In this document: positions 35,796 to 48,500 of the stretch, piece by piece
Numbering within the stretch: the first letter of the stretch is position 1
Layout of the letters: each line of letters begins with the position of its first letter
Assembly (NCBI GenBank): GCA_013400975.1
Contig: WBMZ01002654.1
Coordinates: forward strand, 348,165 to 412,164
Reading direction: 5' to 3'
Origin: Atrichornis clamosus
Lineage: Eukaryota > Chordata > Aves > Passeriformes > Menuridae
DNA: 64,000 bases
Translations under genes and position numbers: made by a program
Notes under the pieces: generated by a model
Told to the model about the DNA's origin: nothing
What the model saw: only the letters and a program-made list of their open reading frames with translations
The model's database searches: none

Positions 35796-38700
35796 CTGTC
35801 AGCTATCATAAAAATGTGCTGAAAAAACCTGCTATCAGTCATGGCCAATGGCACATAATGAATGGCCTTCGTCTTTTCATATCCCAGAAATTCTCACAGG
35901 AGCAGTATATTGAATTATTTTCTTTACTGGAATATCTCAATTATACTGGTGGGCTGTTTGCTCATATCTGGCTTCATAACAAATATGTGTGGACATCAAC
36001 ACAGATTGGACAGACACTTTTACAGTCAAAAATATTCTGTGACTAATTGCATGACAGTGAATACAATGAATTCCTGTATCATTAAAAAAGTCTATTGACT
36101 ATCTAATTTGATAACTAAATATGTAAATTAATCTACCTGGTTTTTTTTTTTTAATTTCCTATTGAAGACACTTAAAGAAAATTCAGGAAATTTATAAAGA
36201 GTAACAAGAAAATAATATTTATATGTTTCTCAGAATTTCAGTCCTGGAACCTCATGGCAGCCAGATGAACTTCTCTCTTTTCTTAGAGTTGTCTAGATCA
36301 TGTCTTTTGCAAATGCAGTCCTTTTCTCATAACATTTTTTGACTGCAACTAATCACACAACCCCACTAAGGCAGTAGTCAGTTGAATTATTCTTATCTCC
36401 TCAGGCACTGCAAAGCAGCAGATAGGAGGAAAGTTCAGTGCAGCACTCTCGGGTGCTTGACAGAGCCTGGAGTGAGAAACCTTCCCTGTGAAAGAGGGTA
36501 TCTCTTCCTAGTCAGATCAAAAGTCCACTGAACTTTCCAGTCCATTGTCTGAGAACAGCCCATAACAGATGCCAAGGGAACAGTATCAAGAGAGGGCAAA
36601 CACACAGCAGGAATTGCACTGTATGTCCTCCTACCGGCCAAACCTGGGAGGCTTCCTGAGTCAGGATTGATATTTTTGTACCTAGCAGCCCTCAAGCAAG
36701 TTTAGTAAGTCTGTGGATCATAAAATAGCTGCCTTGGCCACATGATCAATATTCTAAGCAAACTCACACAATGTCTTCCATAATCCACTGCTTATTATTT
36801 CTGTACCTCAGAGCTTTTTTACACTATTGGTTTATAAGAAAAATAACCATTTGCTTAAAATAAATATTACAAGTAATTTTCCTATAATAGATAATTTTTT
36901 AATCTGTCCAAAATACCGAATAGTGACATTTCATAGACATGCCTTAGATATGAAAGTAAAATTTTTTTTCTACCCACATTGTTGAACTAAAAGTGAGCTT
37001 ATTGATTCTTATTTTGGGATGTTGAGTCTTCTGAGTAGGGTACCTTTTTAATGTGTGTATGAACAGAAAGGTCCAGTATAAAAAGTGAAAAATGAAGCAG
37101 GAAAAAAACCAGTCACTCTAAGGATTTCAGGTAGAACTCAGAATAGCCTAATAAACAATACAGCTTTTCGTGCTTTTTTTTCTGTTTCTTTGAGATTTAC
37201 TTTTTTTTCCAATTAAGTTGTAACATAGCTCATAATTTTTGGGCAAAATTGAATCTCTAAATTTTCAGTGTTTTTGGTTATTTTTCTGCTGAAGAATGCT
37301 GAGTCTGAAGCAGGAATCTTTGTTTGTTCCATAAGAGCAAGGCCTTGCACTGCTGGATTTCATGACAGTATGTTAGTGAAGTACCTAATGCCAGCCACAT
37401 CAACTTGTACTACAGCTGAATTCTCCTTTGTCTTGATGATGGCTCTTGGCTTTACAGCATCAGTAAATTTCAAGAACATACTCTGGTTTTGGTGACAAGC
37501 AAATTAATGAAGACTTTTGTAAGTTCTCTCTTGATAGCAGGATGGAACTTTTTCTGGAAGTTTGATAGATTACAACATATTCTGTATGTACCATTTACTG
37601 TACCTGAAGGGGAAAAGAGAAGATGTAAATGCTTGGGATGACTGAAAATATTATGTTTACTCTCCTATTGCATGCACAGCTCACCTGAGAATCTTCATTT
37701 AAATATACAGTATAGTGCTGGCCCTTAAACTTGGTTCTTGTTCTATAGAATTTCATGCATTACCACAGAAACTGACCTCAGGCTATTACATATACTATGT
37801 CCTTCTATGAAGAATGAAGTTTTTTCAAAGGAGGATAAGTTGTTTTGTGAAAGGCTGACAGAGCAATAATTTTTATTGTATAAATGATCACTTGGAGTGC
37901 TACTGAATTCTGTAAAACAGTTCCCATTATACAAAAGTTGACCAGGTGTCAATTTTTTCTTACCTGGGTTTTTCTTCTTCTGATGTGCTTTTATATTCCT
38001 CAAAATATGTGGAAATTTCTCATTAAATCTTCAAAATATTGTGTTAGCTGACCCAGCTTTCGACTTTCACAGTACTATTCAACGTGGATGTTGTTTATGA
38101 GGGGGTTAGTGAAGAATTTAGCTTTACAGCTCCCATGAGTATTAGTGATCCATCAAACATTCTGTGCATTATGTCCTAGCGTGCCTTGATTAAAACAGTA
38201 TGCATGAAGTTCAAACTACCTGGAGCCAACTCTGCTCTGAGATATTTAGATTTTGTTACCTTTACATTTCATAGGACCTGTATCTCATTTGTTATAAGCA
38301 CAGTATGACTTCTAAGTGTCTCTTGGTGTAATGCTTTCTCCCTGTTCTCTACTTGGGAGATCTCTTTGCGTTTTCCACCTGACACTGCAACCTCTTGTTA
38401 TTTGGGTTGTAACTAGTCATGAGAAAAGTACCTGTACACAGCCGGAGAAGAACATGGCAAATTAGCAGCCCTGTACTGCATTTAGTGAGGAAACAAACCC
38501 AAGTATAAACAGGGAAAGCTTCTACATTCAGAAATAGATACATCAGAGAAATTCCTTATAAAATTCCCTTTCATTTTTGACCCATTGTTAAGATTGTGGT
38601 AATAGAGTTTCTGCTCCTCAGTGCTAACCTTGGCTAGCAGTGAATTTTTCTAGATGCCAAGGAATTTGTCCAACTTCTGACTTAAATAACAGCTGCTTAA

Positions 38701-40250
38701 TTTATTCCTGTTTAATTTATTTAGCTTCCTGCAGCCCAATTGTGCCTTGATTCTGAGCTTTTCCTGGGCAGGGGAGACTGCTAGCAGCAACTGAGCTACA
38801 GCCTGATATTGAATATCCAGCATTAAGAGAAAGGGAAAAAAGTGATTTCTCATAAAAAAATTAAATCTCCTCTTTCCTTTGGTGTTGGTTCAGCTACATG
38901 AGTCAGTGGGGTCTATAGAACACCTGCCTTTTTCTCCTTGGTATTGTGTGTCCCAAAACATCCTGACTTGCATCCATGGTGCAGCACCATCATTCCTCTG
39001 AGTACAGCTTCCTGACCTACACCAGTGAAAAGAGACTCAACCTTTCAGCATTGCTCATTGTATTAATAGAATTATTACATTCATTTGGCACCTCTATGCA
39101 GCCTTTAGTCAGGAACAAGCATTTTACTTCTTGAAGATAACTGAAATAAGAGAACAACGCTTTTATACTGGGCTCAAGACAAGAGATAGATTTAATTAGT
39201 CCCTGAAACCTAGGTCTAACTCTGTAAGCCCTTTGTACTTCAAGAGAGTCACTACTAGCAATTGCTTCCTTGCCTACATTGTCTCAGTTGGCAGTATAAT
39301 AACAAATGTCATTAAGCATTTTAAGCAATTAAATACATATTTAAATTGCTACCCATTCAGATTTTCTTACAAAATATAACTTCTTAGTCAAAACAAAAAA
39401 AAAGCCCCAACAAGTTAATGGACATGTCTTGGTACTGGGTCATGGAGTCTTACGGATTAGGAGTAGGATAACCAGTAAAGGCAAGGCAAGTAAAATGTAG
39501 ATGTAGTAACCCCATTAGACTTTACCTATGTCAAAGTTTAGCAAAACCTCTTCCTTCTGTAAAGTTACAACGCTCTGTCTAAAGTAAGAGGGAGTAACCT
39601 GTTCTAATAAAAACCTGAGCCTGGCATATCCATGCCAGCAGCAACATGCTGCTTTACAGAGAGTCAAGTCAAATGAGTCAGACTTATGTAGCTTTGAACA
39701 CCTACACAGTAGACACTAAACCTGCATTAGTCATCAAATTCTCAACTGCAGGCAATGGAGAGGAGTGGGTACATTTAGAAAACAGTTTATCTGGACTATT
39801 TTAGGTGTTTAACTTAGGATAAAATTAATTGTTCCTTAAATATCCCTATATCTTCTCACTGACTATAAAGTGAAATGAGTCACACTCATCACGCTTGCTT
39901 ATTTGAAGTTCATTACAGTTTGCTTGGCTTACAAACACTTTAAAACTCCTTCACTCTGCTACTGCATTATAAAAATGATGACCTGAGCAACCAACTCACT
40001 GAAATAATTTATCAGTACTGATAAAATAAGGTATCGATAATGCAGCATGAAGGTTAAAAACGTGTCTAACAGTCTCAACATTTCCTTTTGTCTTCTTCCC
40101 TATAATTTATGGGCCTCAGTGAATATTCACTGAATAACTAATAATTATGACAAACAATGCCTTGCCTCTCAAAATACAAAAAAAATATTTACAGAGGAAT
40201 ATGGAAGCAGTAGGTTTACTACTATTATTAAAGCCCAGATTTAAGATATT
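35796..40250. other. AT-rich unique sequence with one possible ancient repeat
   Basis: No CR1, LTR or RNA gene recognised. A segment at about 36430-36720 may be an old dispersed repeat and is listed separately. Confidence 0.45.
36430..36720. repeat. Possible ancient dispersed repeat, unnamed
   Basis: This block is richer in G+C than its surroundings. It contains wording such as AACAGATGCCAAGGGAACAG followed by AGAGAGGGCAAACACACAGC, which resembles, from general familiarity only, a degenerate dispersed sequence in bird and reptile non-coding DNA. I cannot assign a family or orientation. It may instead be unique sequence or a former exon. Confidence 0.25.
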
Positions 40251-40636
40251 CATAGAATCACAGAATCATAGAATGATTTGTGTTGGAAGGGGACCTTGAA
40301 GATCACCTAGTTCCAGCTCCCCTGCCAGGGACAGGGACACCTTCCACTAGTTGAGATTACTCAAAGCCCCATCCAACCTGACGTTGAACATCTCCAGAGA
40401 TGGGGCATCCACCACTTCCCTGGGAAACCTGTTCCAGTGCCTCACCACCCTCAGAGTAAAGAATTTTTTCTAATATCTAATCTAAACCTACTGGCTTTCT
40501 TTTGAATCCATTCCCTCTTGTCACTACATGCTCTTGTAAATAGTCTTGCTCCATCTTTCCTGTAAGTTTCCTTCATGTACTGGAAGGCTGCAATCAGGTC
40601 ACCCCAAAGCCTTCTCTTTTCAAGGCTGAACATATC
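40251..40636 (-). mobile_element. CR1 LINE 3' end, minus strand
   Basis: It begins CATAGAATCACAGAATCATAG (three tail octamers), then GAATGATTTGTGTTGGAAGG and CCCCATCCAACCTGACG. It runs through the C-terminal ORF2 region; the minus frame 40451-40666 carries S-L-E-K-R-R-L-W-G-D-L-I-A-A-F-Q-Y-M-K. Same broad subfamily as CR1a (11363-11798). It is truncated within the F-S-L-E-K-R-R region. Confidence 0.93.
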
Positions 40637-43600
40637 AGACATAGCATTTTTGGAGGTGAAAATCAAGTACCAAGTAGCTATTGCCAGCCACTTGAATGAC
40701 CTATGAGAAAGCTGTTGGAAAAGACAATTTCTGTCCTACTGCCCAGAATATGTACTATTACAACAATGTTTCCTTAGAGAGAGAAATAAATTGATTTTAC
40801 TTCATACAAAAGGATATATGACCTGGAATGATGGTTTGGCTTGCTACAGTTATGCAGAATATCCAGTCTAATGAACACACTGCCATGCTATTTATATACA
40901 GAGAGGTAATTCTTCAGGCACTGCACTGATGTGTAAGACCACTAGACAGAGGACTGGAGTTTGATTTGCTTATATTATGGATGAAGGCCTTTGCAAGTGT
41001 GCTTCACAGCATTACAATGTCAAAATGTCATTCAGCCTTGGATCAAAGAGATTCAAATACTTTTTTTGGTAGTTACATTGGGCTACATTTTACTCTTGGA
41101 AACTGTGTGTATTTAGTTACGGTTGACTTCTGTTTCTAAGGCAAAATTAGCTGATTTGTGGCTATGGAGTTGCATATGGCTCTTAAGCAGATGAAATATG
41201 GCTTATATGCTGGAGCCATATCCCGCAACTGCAGCATTCTGTACCAGCATGCAGTCTGCAGCTTACACTGCAGCCTGGCTGGAGGAGGAAGCAAGCCAGG
41301 AAGGTAGCTCCAGAAGTCACTGTTAGCTCCCAAAGTTCCCTAGGGCCACCAGTGCACTCAGTCCACATCCATGCTACCTGCAGTAGCGGGGAACTTCTGT
41401 AAGAGTCAGCAGTGATCCTTCCTCAGATTTCCTTTTCCCCTCAGAATACCAAAAATAGGTACTACTGCAGTTAAGAACTAGGATGTCAAGTGATGTATTA
41501 ATCTGATTATAGCCAGGATAGCTGCTGTTAATATTTTAAAAAATTAATTTCATAAAGAGATATCGTGGAAATAATAAAAAGTCAAAATTGACAACATTTA
41601 TTTAAAAACTGGAACAAGTTGGTAGGAATGTTGTCATTTTTCCAGTTTTCTTATCAGGAAAAAAAAATTAAATTAATTTTTTCTTCTGTTCTAATTATAA
41701 ATATCTGTTAAAGATATACAATTAAAAATGAGCCAAGTAGAGAGAATCTGATTCCAAAAAGTTTTATCATGTTAGTTTCCTACACTTACAATTTTTAATA
41801 AATTATGATAATTAGTATTTCTATTGATCATCAGCTCACTGAACAACAGATACATCCTTTGCTTACAAAATTAGAGTGCAGAAGATAATGAGGAAAATAT
41901 CTTTATGAACTGTATCTCTGTTCAAAAGAGATATGCGTTCACCCTTGGGCATTAAACTCAATAGGTTTTCTAATGTTAGAAATATTTCTGTATATTTAAT
42001 TCTTACAAATGCAGGAGTGTATCAACTGCCCATTCAAGCTGTTTTCAGATTCAAAGGCAAGGCAGTCAGCCTTCCACTTCTTTGTACTGAATGAACTTTC
42101 TTACTCACTCAGATTTAGTAAAATAAAACTATTTTACTCATCTCTTTCATCTCTAGATACCACTGTGTACTTGTGCAGAGTTGTTGAGAAGGTAGTCTGT
42201 AAATTCTAGTTCCAGGGTTTTAATTGCTAAGAGTCTGCAGATTCTCACAGTCCAATAAAAATCCCTCCGACTTGCCTAAGTTTTATTGGTATGACTTACA
42301 ACTGAAATGCATCTGTTCCACCTGCATTATCCTTATTTATGTGATATTCCAAAATATTTTGAAAGTATGTTGTTTTTTTCACAACAACTTGCTGAACAGC
42401 ATCAAATGGAAATAAAAATGAGGACAAAAAAAAAACATCATGCAGAACAAAAAACCTCATTTATCAAGTCAGAAAATCCAGTCCTCCTAAAGCTGGTATT
42501 ATCCCATTTCCAAGCTAGTTCTCATACTTAAGTACGAAAAGGTCATTTTCCTGAGTACTATCCGAAGCCCCATCTTTTAATCTTGACTGTAAATTTTTAT
42601 GGGTGTTTAACCTGTGCCAAGAATGTGACATTTAAATCAGCAGAGGTTTCCTATTTTGATCCCCTTCTTGTACAGCTTTTACAAGAAGTACCTTAAAGCA
42701 TTAGTGTCACACATTCCTCATGTGAGAGAGACTGGCAAATTTATGAGGACATATACACTCTCAGTCAGCAATTGATTGCGATTAAAATGGTTGAAGTATG
42801 TTCACACAGATGTGGAATTCAGACGGAGCAGACTGTACAGCTGAACTGCTCTACCAGATAGTTCATTTTAAAGCTGTTATAATACATTCTTTCCTCTGAT
42901 TTCAAAGCATTTGATGTACTGCAGCAAATTTATTGTGTTTGGTGGTTTTGCGAATCTTACACATGTAACAATGTCATGTGTAATTCTCTTTAATATAGCA
43001 AGGAAGAAAAAAACAAGAAAAAAATACCTCTGTCTTTAAAAAAAAAATTCTTATTTCCAAATATCTTCAAGCATTTTATAAACATAAAACAACACTGAGA
43101 ATACTGCTTTTAGACTGACAGATTTTAACCATTCTGCAGGCAGAGAAATGCAGATACAGGGAAACTCCATAATTTTTGTCAGGAGCAGAGAAGACATGGC
43201 AGCTCACATTTCACGGCAATCTAGCAAGTTGAGAGTACACCTCTTCTCTGGCACACCTGAAAAGTCTATGAGAAAGCCAAGAAAGCCACTGGCTTTTTTT
43301 CATGCCTGCAACTGCTAGTTCAAGCTACATTAATACCCTCTCCTATATGTTTATAACCATATGCGTAACAACCACCCTCCAAACCCCATATAGACAGCTA
43401 CAGCACAGGGGAGGATTTGGGACAGACCAGTGACACAAAGCAGAACAACTTCTACTATATGAGGAGCTTACTCCTTTCCTTTCTACACAGATTCCTAGGT
43501 TTTAAACTAGCAGGTGCCATGTGATAATCTGGCCTGGTTTTTAACTCAGACGTTCCAGCTCATCAATAGGAAATTTAGGGCTGGAGTAATGATCTAAGCT

Positions 43601-45249
43601 GGAACTGGAATCCTCCTAAACCATCTGTGCCAGAGACTGCTGGACCAGAACATAACACTTAGAGTTCTGATGAATGCATGGGCATGTCATCCCACAATAT
43701 GGTACCCCCAAGGACCATATGGAGTACCCAGTGATTAGGCAAAAGAGACATTCTGGCTTAGAACCCCCTTTCTGTTTCTGTTGTTTTGTCTTCTTCTGAT
43801 ATATTGCCTCAACTCCATCTGGCACCATGATTGCTGAGTGCCCTACAAGGAGAAATCTTCAAACTTGAATCAAGAAACTTAAGGTAAGATTCATTGTACA
43901 TGTCTATATCTGGGCATGTCACCTACAATCCCTTTATAATCAATGAAGAGACATAAGCTCTTGCATGATGTGACTGATTACAGCATGAAGCTGATGTCTG
44001 AAATATGTCAGATGAATCACTGCTTTTCTCTTTTCCCTGATTATAAAAGGAACATAAGATGAGTCACCTAGATTCAGACATCTACATTGGAGATTTTTGG
44101 TTAGGTGGGTTGAAACCCACTCTGAGCTTCTTCTGAGGCTATCAGACTACTTTCTGACAAATTTAATACCTGAAGATGAGCAGAATTGTTACCTTTCATG
44201 TGTTAGAGCAGTGGAACCTATCCTTGAGCACAGTCAACAGACATGGGCAGTTGTCTTTTTCATTTAGTGAAGAAGATGATTGACATGCCAAAGTAAAACC
44301 TTTGGAAAGCCTGTTCTTCCAATGTTAGTGTGGCAGGGACCCAACAGTCTGCCTTTTATCTGTGAAGACTGACACATGTCAACACTCATTCAATACCAGA
44401 AATAAGAAGCATACAAAAGTGTTTCCATATATGACAGAGAGAAAAACCCTGAATTCCTATGGAAAAAGAATCCTAATTTCCTAGAGATATAAACAAACAA
44501 TTTCAAAAAAAAATCCTGAAGTTTCTTTTACCATAAATTGGTGCCTATATAAATTAAACACATATTCATGATTAAACGCTTCTATAGAATTCACTTGACT
44601 TTTTTGCATCTATCACAGTAGCCTGGTAAGTAGAAATGTTTTCCACTATTACAAGCATTTCAGCACTGACTTTGCTGGTTTATCTCCCGTTTATTTCCAT
44701 TCCTGTGTTTTGTCACAAATTTATAGTATCTGTATGACTGTATATTTTTCAGCACTGGATAATATGAGGTTGCTTTTAGCACATCTATTAATTTTCTGCC
44801 ATCTTCTTCATTTCCCCATATTTTATTTGACATATTAGATTATTTATGAACTGCTACTTATTGACATTTACTTTAATCTTGTTTATTTCTCTGTTTTACT
44901 TTAATTTAGGAAAGAGCTCAGCTGTTCAGGTCTAAAGGGTACCTATGCCAAATACTTATGAGCATACATCAACACCCAGACAGCTGCTTTTCAGTCAATG
45001 AGTAATAGATGGGAGTAAATGGATCACAACAAATAATCTAGTCAATAGGGTAGATTCTCTTTTCCTTCACATTTATTGAACAAATAGCATGTCAAAATCA
45101 TAATATCCTGCAGATTGATGGGTTTGGAAATTTGAACAGTGCTGCTTGACCAATAGTTGCCATGTTAAGTTATTCCCATTCCTTTACTTAATAAACCAGC
45201 TCACTTTTCCATAAGCCTGCATTTCCCTTCTTGTCCCCAGTGTGCAGGG

Positions 45250-45500
45250 AGCAAGTACTGCACTGTAATTTGGACAGATGGCTGCAGCACAGGTTGCTGC
45301 AGTCCATACATTTAGCTCCAGACATGCTCATTCAATAACTGAGGTGGTGCCTTTATATAAACACAATGTGGCACGGAGGTTTCTAAGTGCAAAGCTGAGG
45401 CTTGATTTCAACGATTCCTCAGAGGTGCTACTCCGAAAATTGTTTTCCATATACTTTTCTGAAAATGAAGTGGAGCCTTTGTGAAGAAAGTGCAATACAG
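45250..45500. promoter_or_regulatory. Possible conserved non-coding or coding remnant
   Basis: Three CpG dinucleotides lie within about 75 bp (near 45373-45437) in otherwise CpG-depleted sequence, and both strands carry open frames across the block (68 codons plus, 78 codons minus). The plus frame ends K-L-R-L-D-F-N-D-S-S-E-V-L-L-R-K-L. This suggests constraint but does not show it. No gene was recognised. Confidence 0.15.
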
Positions 45501-48500
45501 AAGGAAAATAGCTAAAGTAAATCAACCTATTGTTTAAAAAAATCATCACTGTATATTTTTTCACAATTGGAGTAATTTCAAAACAGGTCTTGTTGTTCCT
45601 TAATGGAATTCACTTCTTCAAAATAATCCCAAGTATTTGTTCCACAAAAAAAATTAAAACTCCAGATTTCTTTGTAAGGATTAAAACACAGCCACCATCC
45701 AATTCTCTGTGTTATTTGATAAGGCTGATTGAAAGCTGTCATGGAGCTGCTTTGCAAAAATGTGTTCTTAAATTAAAGAGATGGACTGTACCTGCTTAAA
45801 AGGCTGTTTTCTACCAAACCTCCATCTGTGTAACAAAAAGAAAGAACTATACATGATGTGAGTGTTTTGATGTTCCATCTTTCAGTGCTGTGTCCTACAG
45901 ATTGTACTAACAGAGGAATTGGTAGTGAGACTTTCAGCAGTTTGGGTTGAGATGACCGTGGCCATGGCATTTGAAAACAAAGTACTAAGTGTGGTTGTGT
46001 GCTTTTAAAAGGAAAGGAAGAAGTTGTGAGATTTACCTAGTTCAGTGTGCATCTGGTGGAATAAGTTTTGTCACCGATGGACTGACAAAGTTGTAGGTAC
46101 TCCAGTTAAAAACTGTTAAAAGACAAAGGGACTGAATATAAGCTATTTGTGCTTTATAGCAAAGATCAAAGAAGGCATAGGTTTCACAGCTTTCAGAGGT
46201 CTGAACTCTGCTACACTCTGCAATTCTACATTCATATAAACAAAGTTTTTGACATTTAATTCTAGGTTCCTTTTTTTTTTTTCATTTACTCTTTATTTTC
46301 CAAAAAGAAAAGGAAGAAGAGATAATGAAGAGGCATTTCTACTCTATCATTATTTACTGAAACTTTATAAATTCTACCTCTGGTATTTGCTTCACTGTTG
46401 TGGCCAAGCAAAAAATGCTGTCTAGGTGGGCATTTTCCTGGCTACATAACCTCATTGCCTCTCTGTTCATTACCTTCTTTCACAACAAGCTGGATTTGCT
46501 GCCCTGCTTTAGCCAGGCGTTTCCAACTTTGTGCCTGCCTGCCCATCCCCAGTCCTGGCATGCCATACTACCCTGCCCTCGAGACACAGGTGTCTCAGCC
46601 AGCTCTTCCTTCTGATTGTTAATCTCAGATAATAGATACCGGCCTTGAAAAAATAGTTTGCATCTTTTTTTCATGCCGGATGTTCTCATCTTCTATCTGG
46701 TGCACCAGTGCCTGAAAATATGTACCATGTGTGCTAATCTACCCCAGAAAGGATTTTTGGACGTAATATCTCTTGCAAGATGGAAAATAAAACTCAGGTA
46801 ACAGCAGGATTGTAATCCTTACAAAGACTTTTGAAATGTGAATATAGATTTGATCCACAGATTTAATGTTCTCATGCAAAAGTTGCAGCATCTATTATGG
46901 TACGAAATTTAAACAGGGAGCCTTATCTGAGGGAAACTCTATTTATATGACATCAGAACTTGACCTGGAAACCTTCCAGATCATTGGTCCTCTCAAAGTC
47001 ACTAAATTTCACGGGAAGCTAGTAAGTATGGGATTTTGGAACATATAAAGTATCAGCCTTTAAACCAAGAGGATTTGCTCATGTAACTGGCTTAGCCAAA
47101 ATTTCATCTGGCTCATATCCAGCTCACTCAGCTCTCTGGGCAGATTATACCCTGTTAATGATTACCTGTTTCAGTGCTGTAAATTTGTGGACACCTATCT
47201 AGGGTAATTAAGATGAGGTTGTTCACAGCCATTATCTACAGCTATTGAAAATGTAGAGGCATAGCATAAGAAATAATGTGTCATTCTGAGCCTGCACAAT
47301 CTCAAAGGGCAGATTTTGCACTCATGAAGAATTCCTTAGTACTGAAGTCTTTTTTACTCTATGAATATGTACCATGTTAGGCCCACAGAACCCTTTCCTG
47401 AAATGAGGATTATAGAAAAGCCATCACTCTTGTGCTTGCAGGACAACTGTCATTGTTCATTGGCATGGTGAAAGCTTCAATTAACTCTATGCCACATCTG
47501 TAACAGAAGCAGAAGCATGGGCTATAGATCCATAGTAAAATTGACTTATAAAATCATATAATAATATAGAAATTATGGCAAAAGGGATTGTATAATACAG
47601 ACAACTGATAAAATCTGATTAAATATCTTATTCAGTTAATTTTGCTGTTCCTAAGTTAGTCTCATTTAGAATATTTGTTGTATTCTATTCCATTATTGCT
47701 GTTATTTGCTATCTAATTATTTTGTTCTTTATGATCTGCAAGAAACTTCAGAGTTGTAAAAAGCTGTTCACTGAATAATCCACCACTGTTATGAATATCA
47801 ATTTACTCTAAGAGTCATATAATTCCTTATTAAATCACTTAGATAATGACTTTCTTTTCATTTGTTACCACTAATCATCAGACTACAGCAGCATCTTGCT
47901 GGAGAAAGTAAATTTCTTCAAGAAATACCCCTAATTAGCTCATGGAAAAGTAAAAAGGTCATGACAGTTTTCAGAGAGGGAGCTTAACATAAATGAAATT
48001 TGAAACAAAGTTCTTAACATCTCCGATTCATTTTATACCCAGGCATATATTTTCCATTTCTACTACTAGAAAGACTCTGGAAAACACAGGTAAGTTATGT
48101 ATGCAAGCCATCTTACTGATTTTCTAATGGTAGGTAAAGTGAATCCTCCACAGCCTCCAGTGTGAGTGAAAAATTGAAGGCAAATAGTGCAGCAATTGCG
48201 CTATCCAAAGTTTTACTTCTTTGACACCAGAGTAGATTAATGATCTTTGCACCTCATCCCGAGGGTTGAGTGCTACCAAAGACACTGAAGGGTTGTGGCC
48301 ACACAACCAATTTTTTGGAGAAAACAATTTCTGTTTTAAAGTTATTTAAGATTCCATTAACATTAATCAAAGCAAGCGAGTTATGTGAAAGGAAAGGATC
48401 AAACTTACATCCCTGCATTAAGAGATGTAGTCAGAGCCAAAATAAAAGTTTCTTAGATTTCTTTTGGTGTATGTCTCTCCCTGCTCTTGCTAAACAGTAG

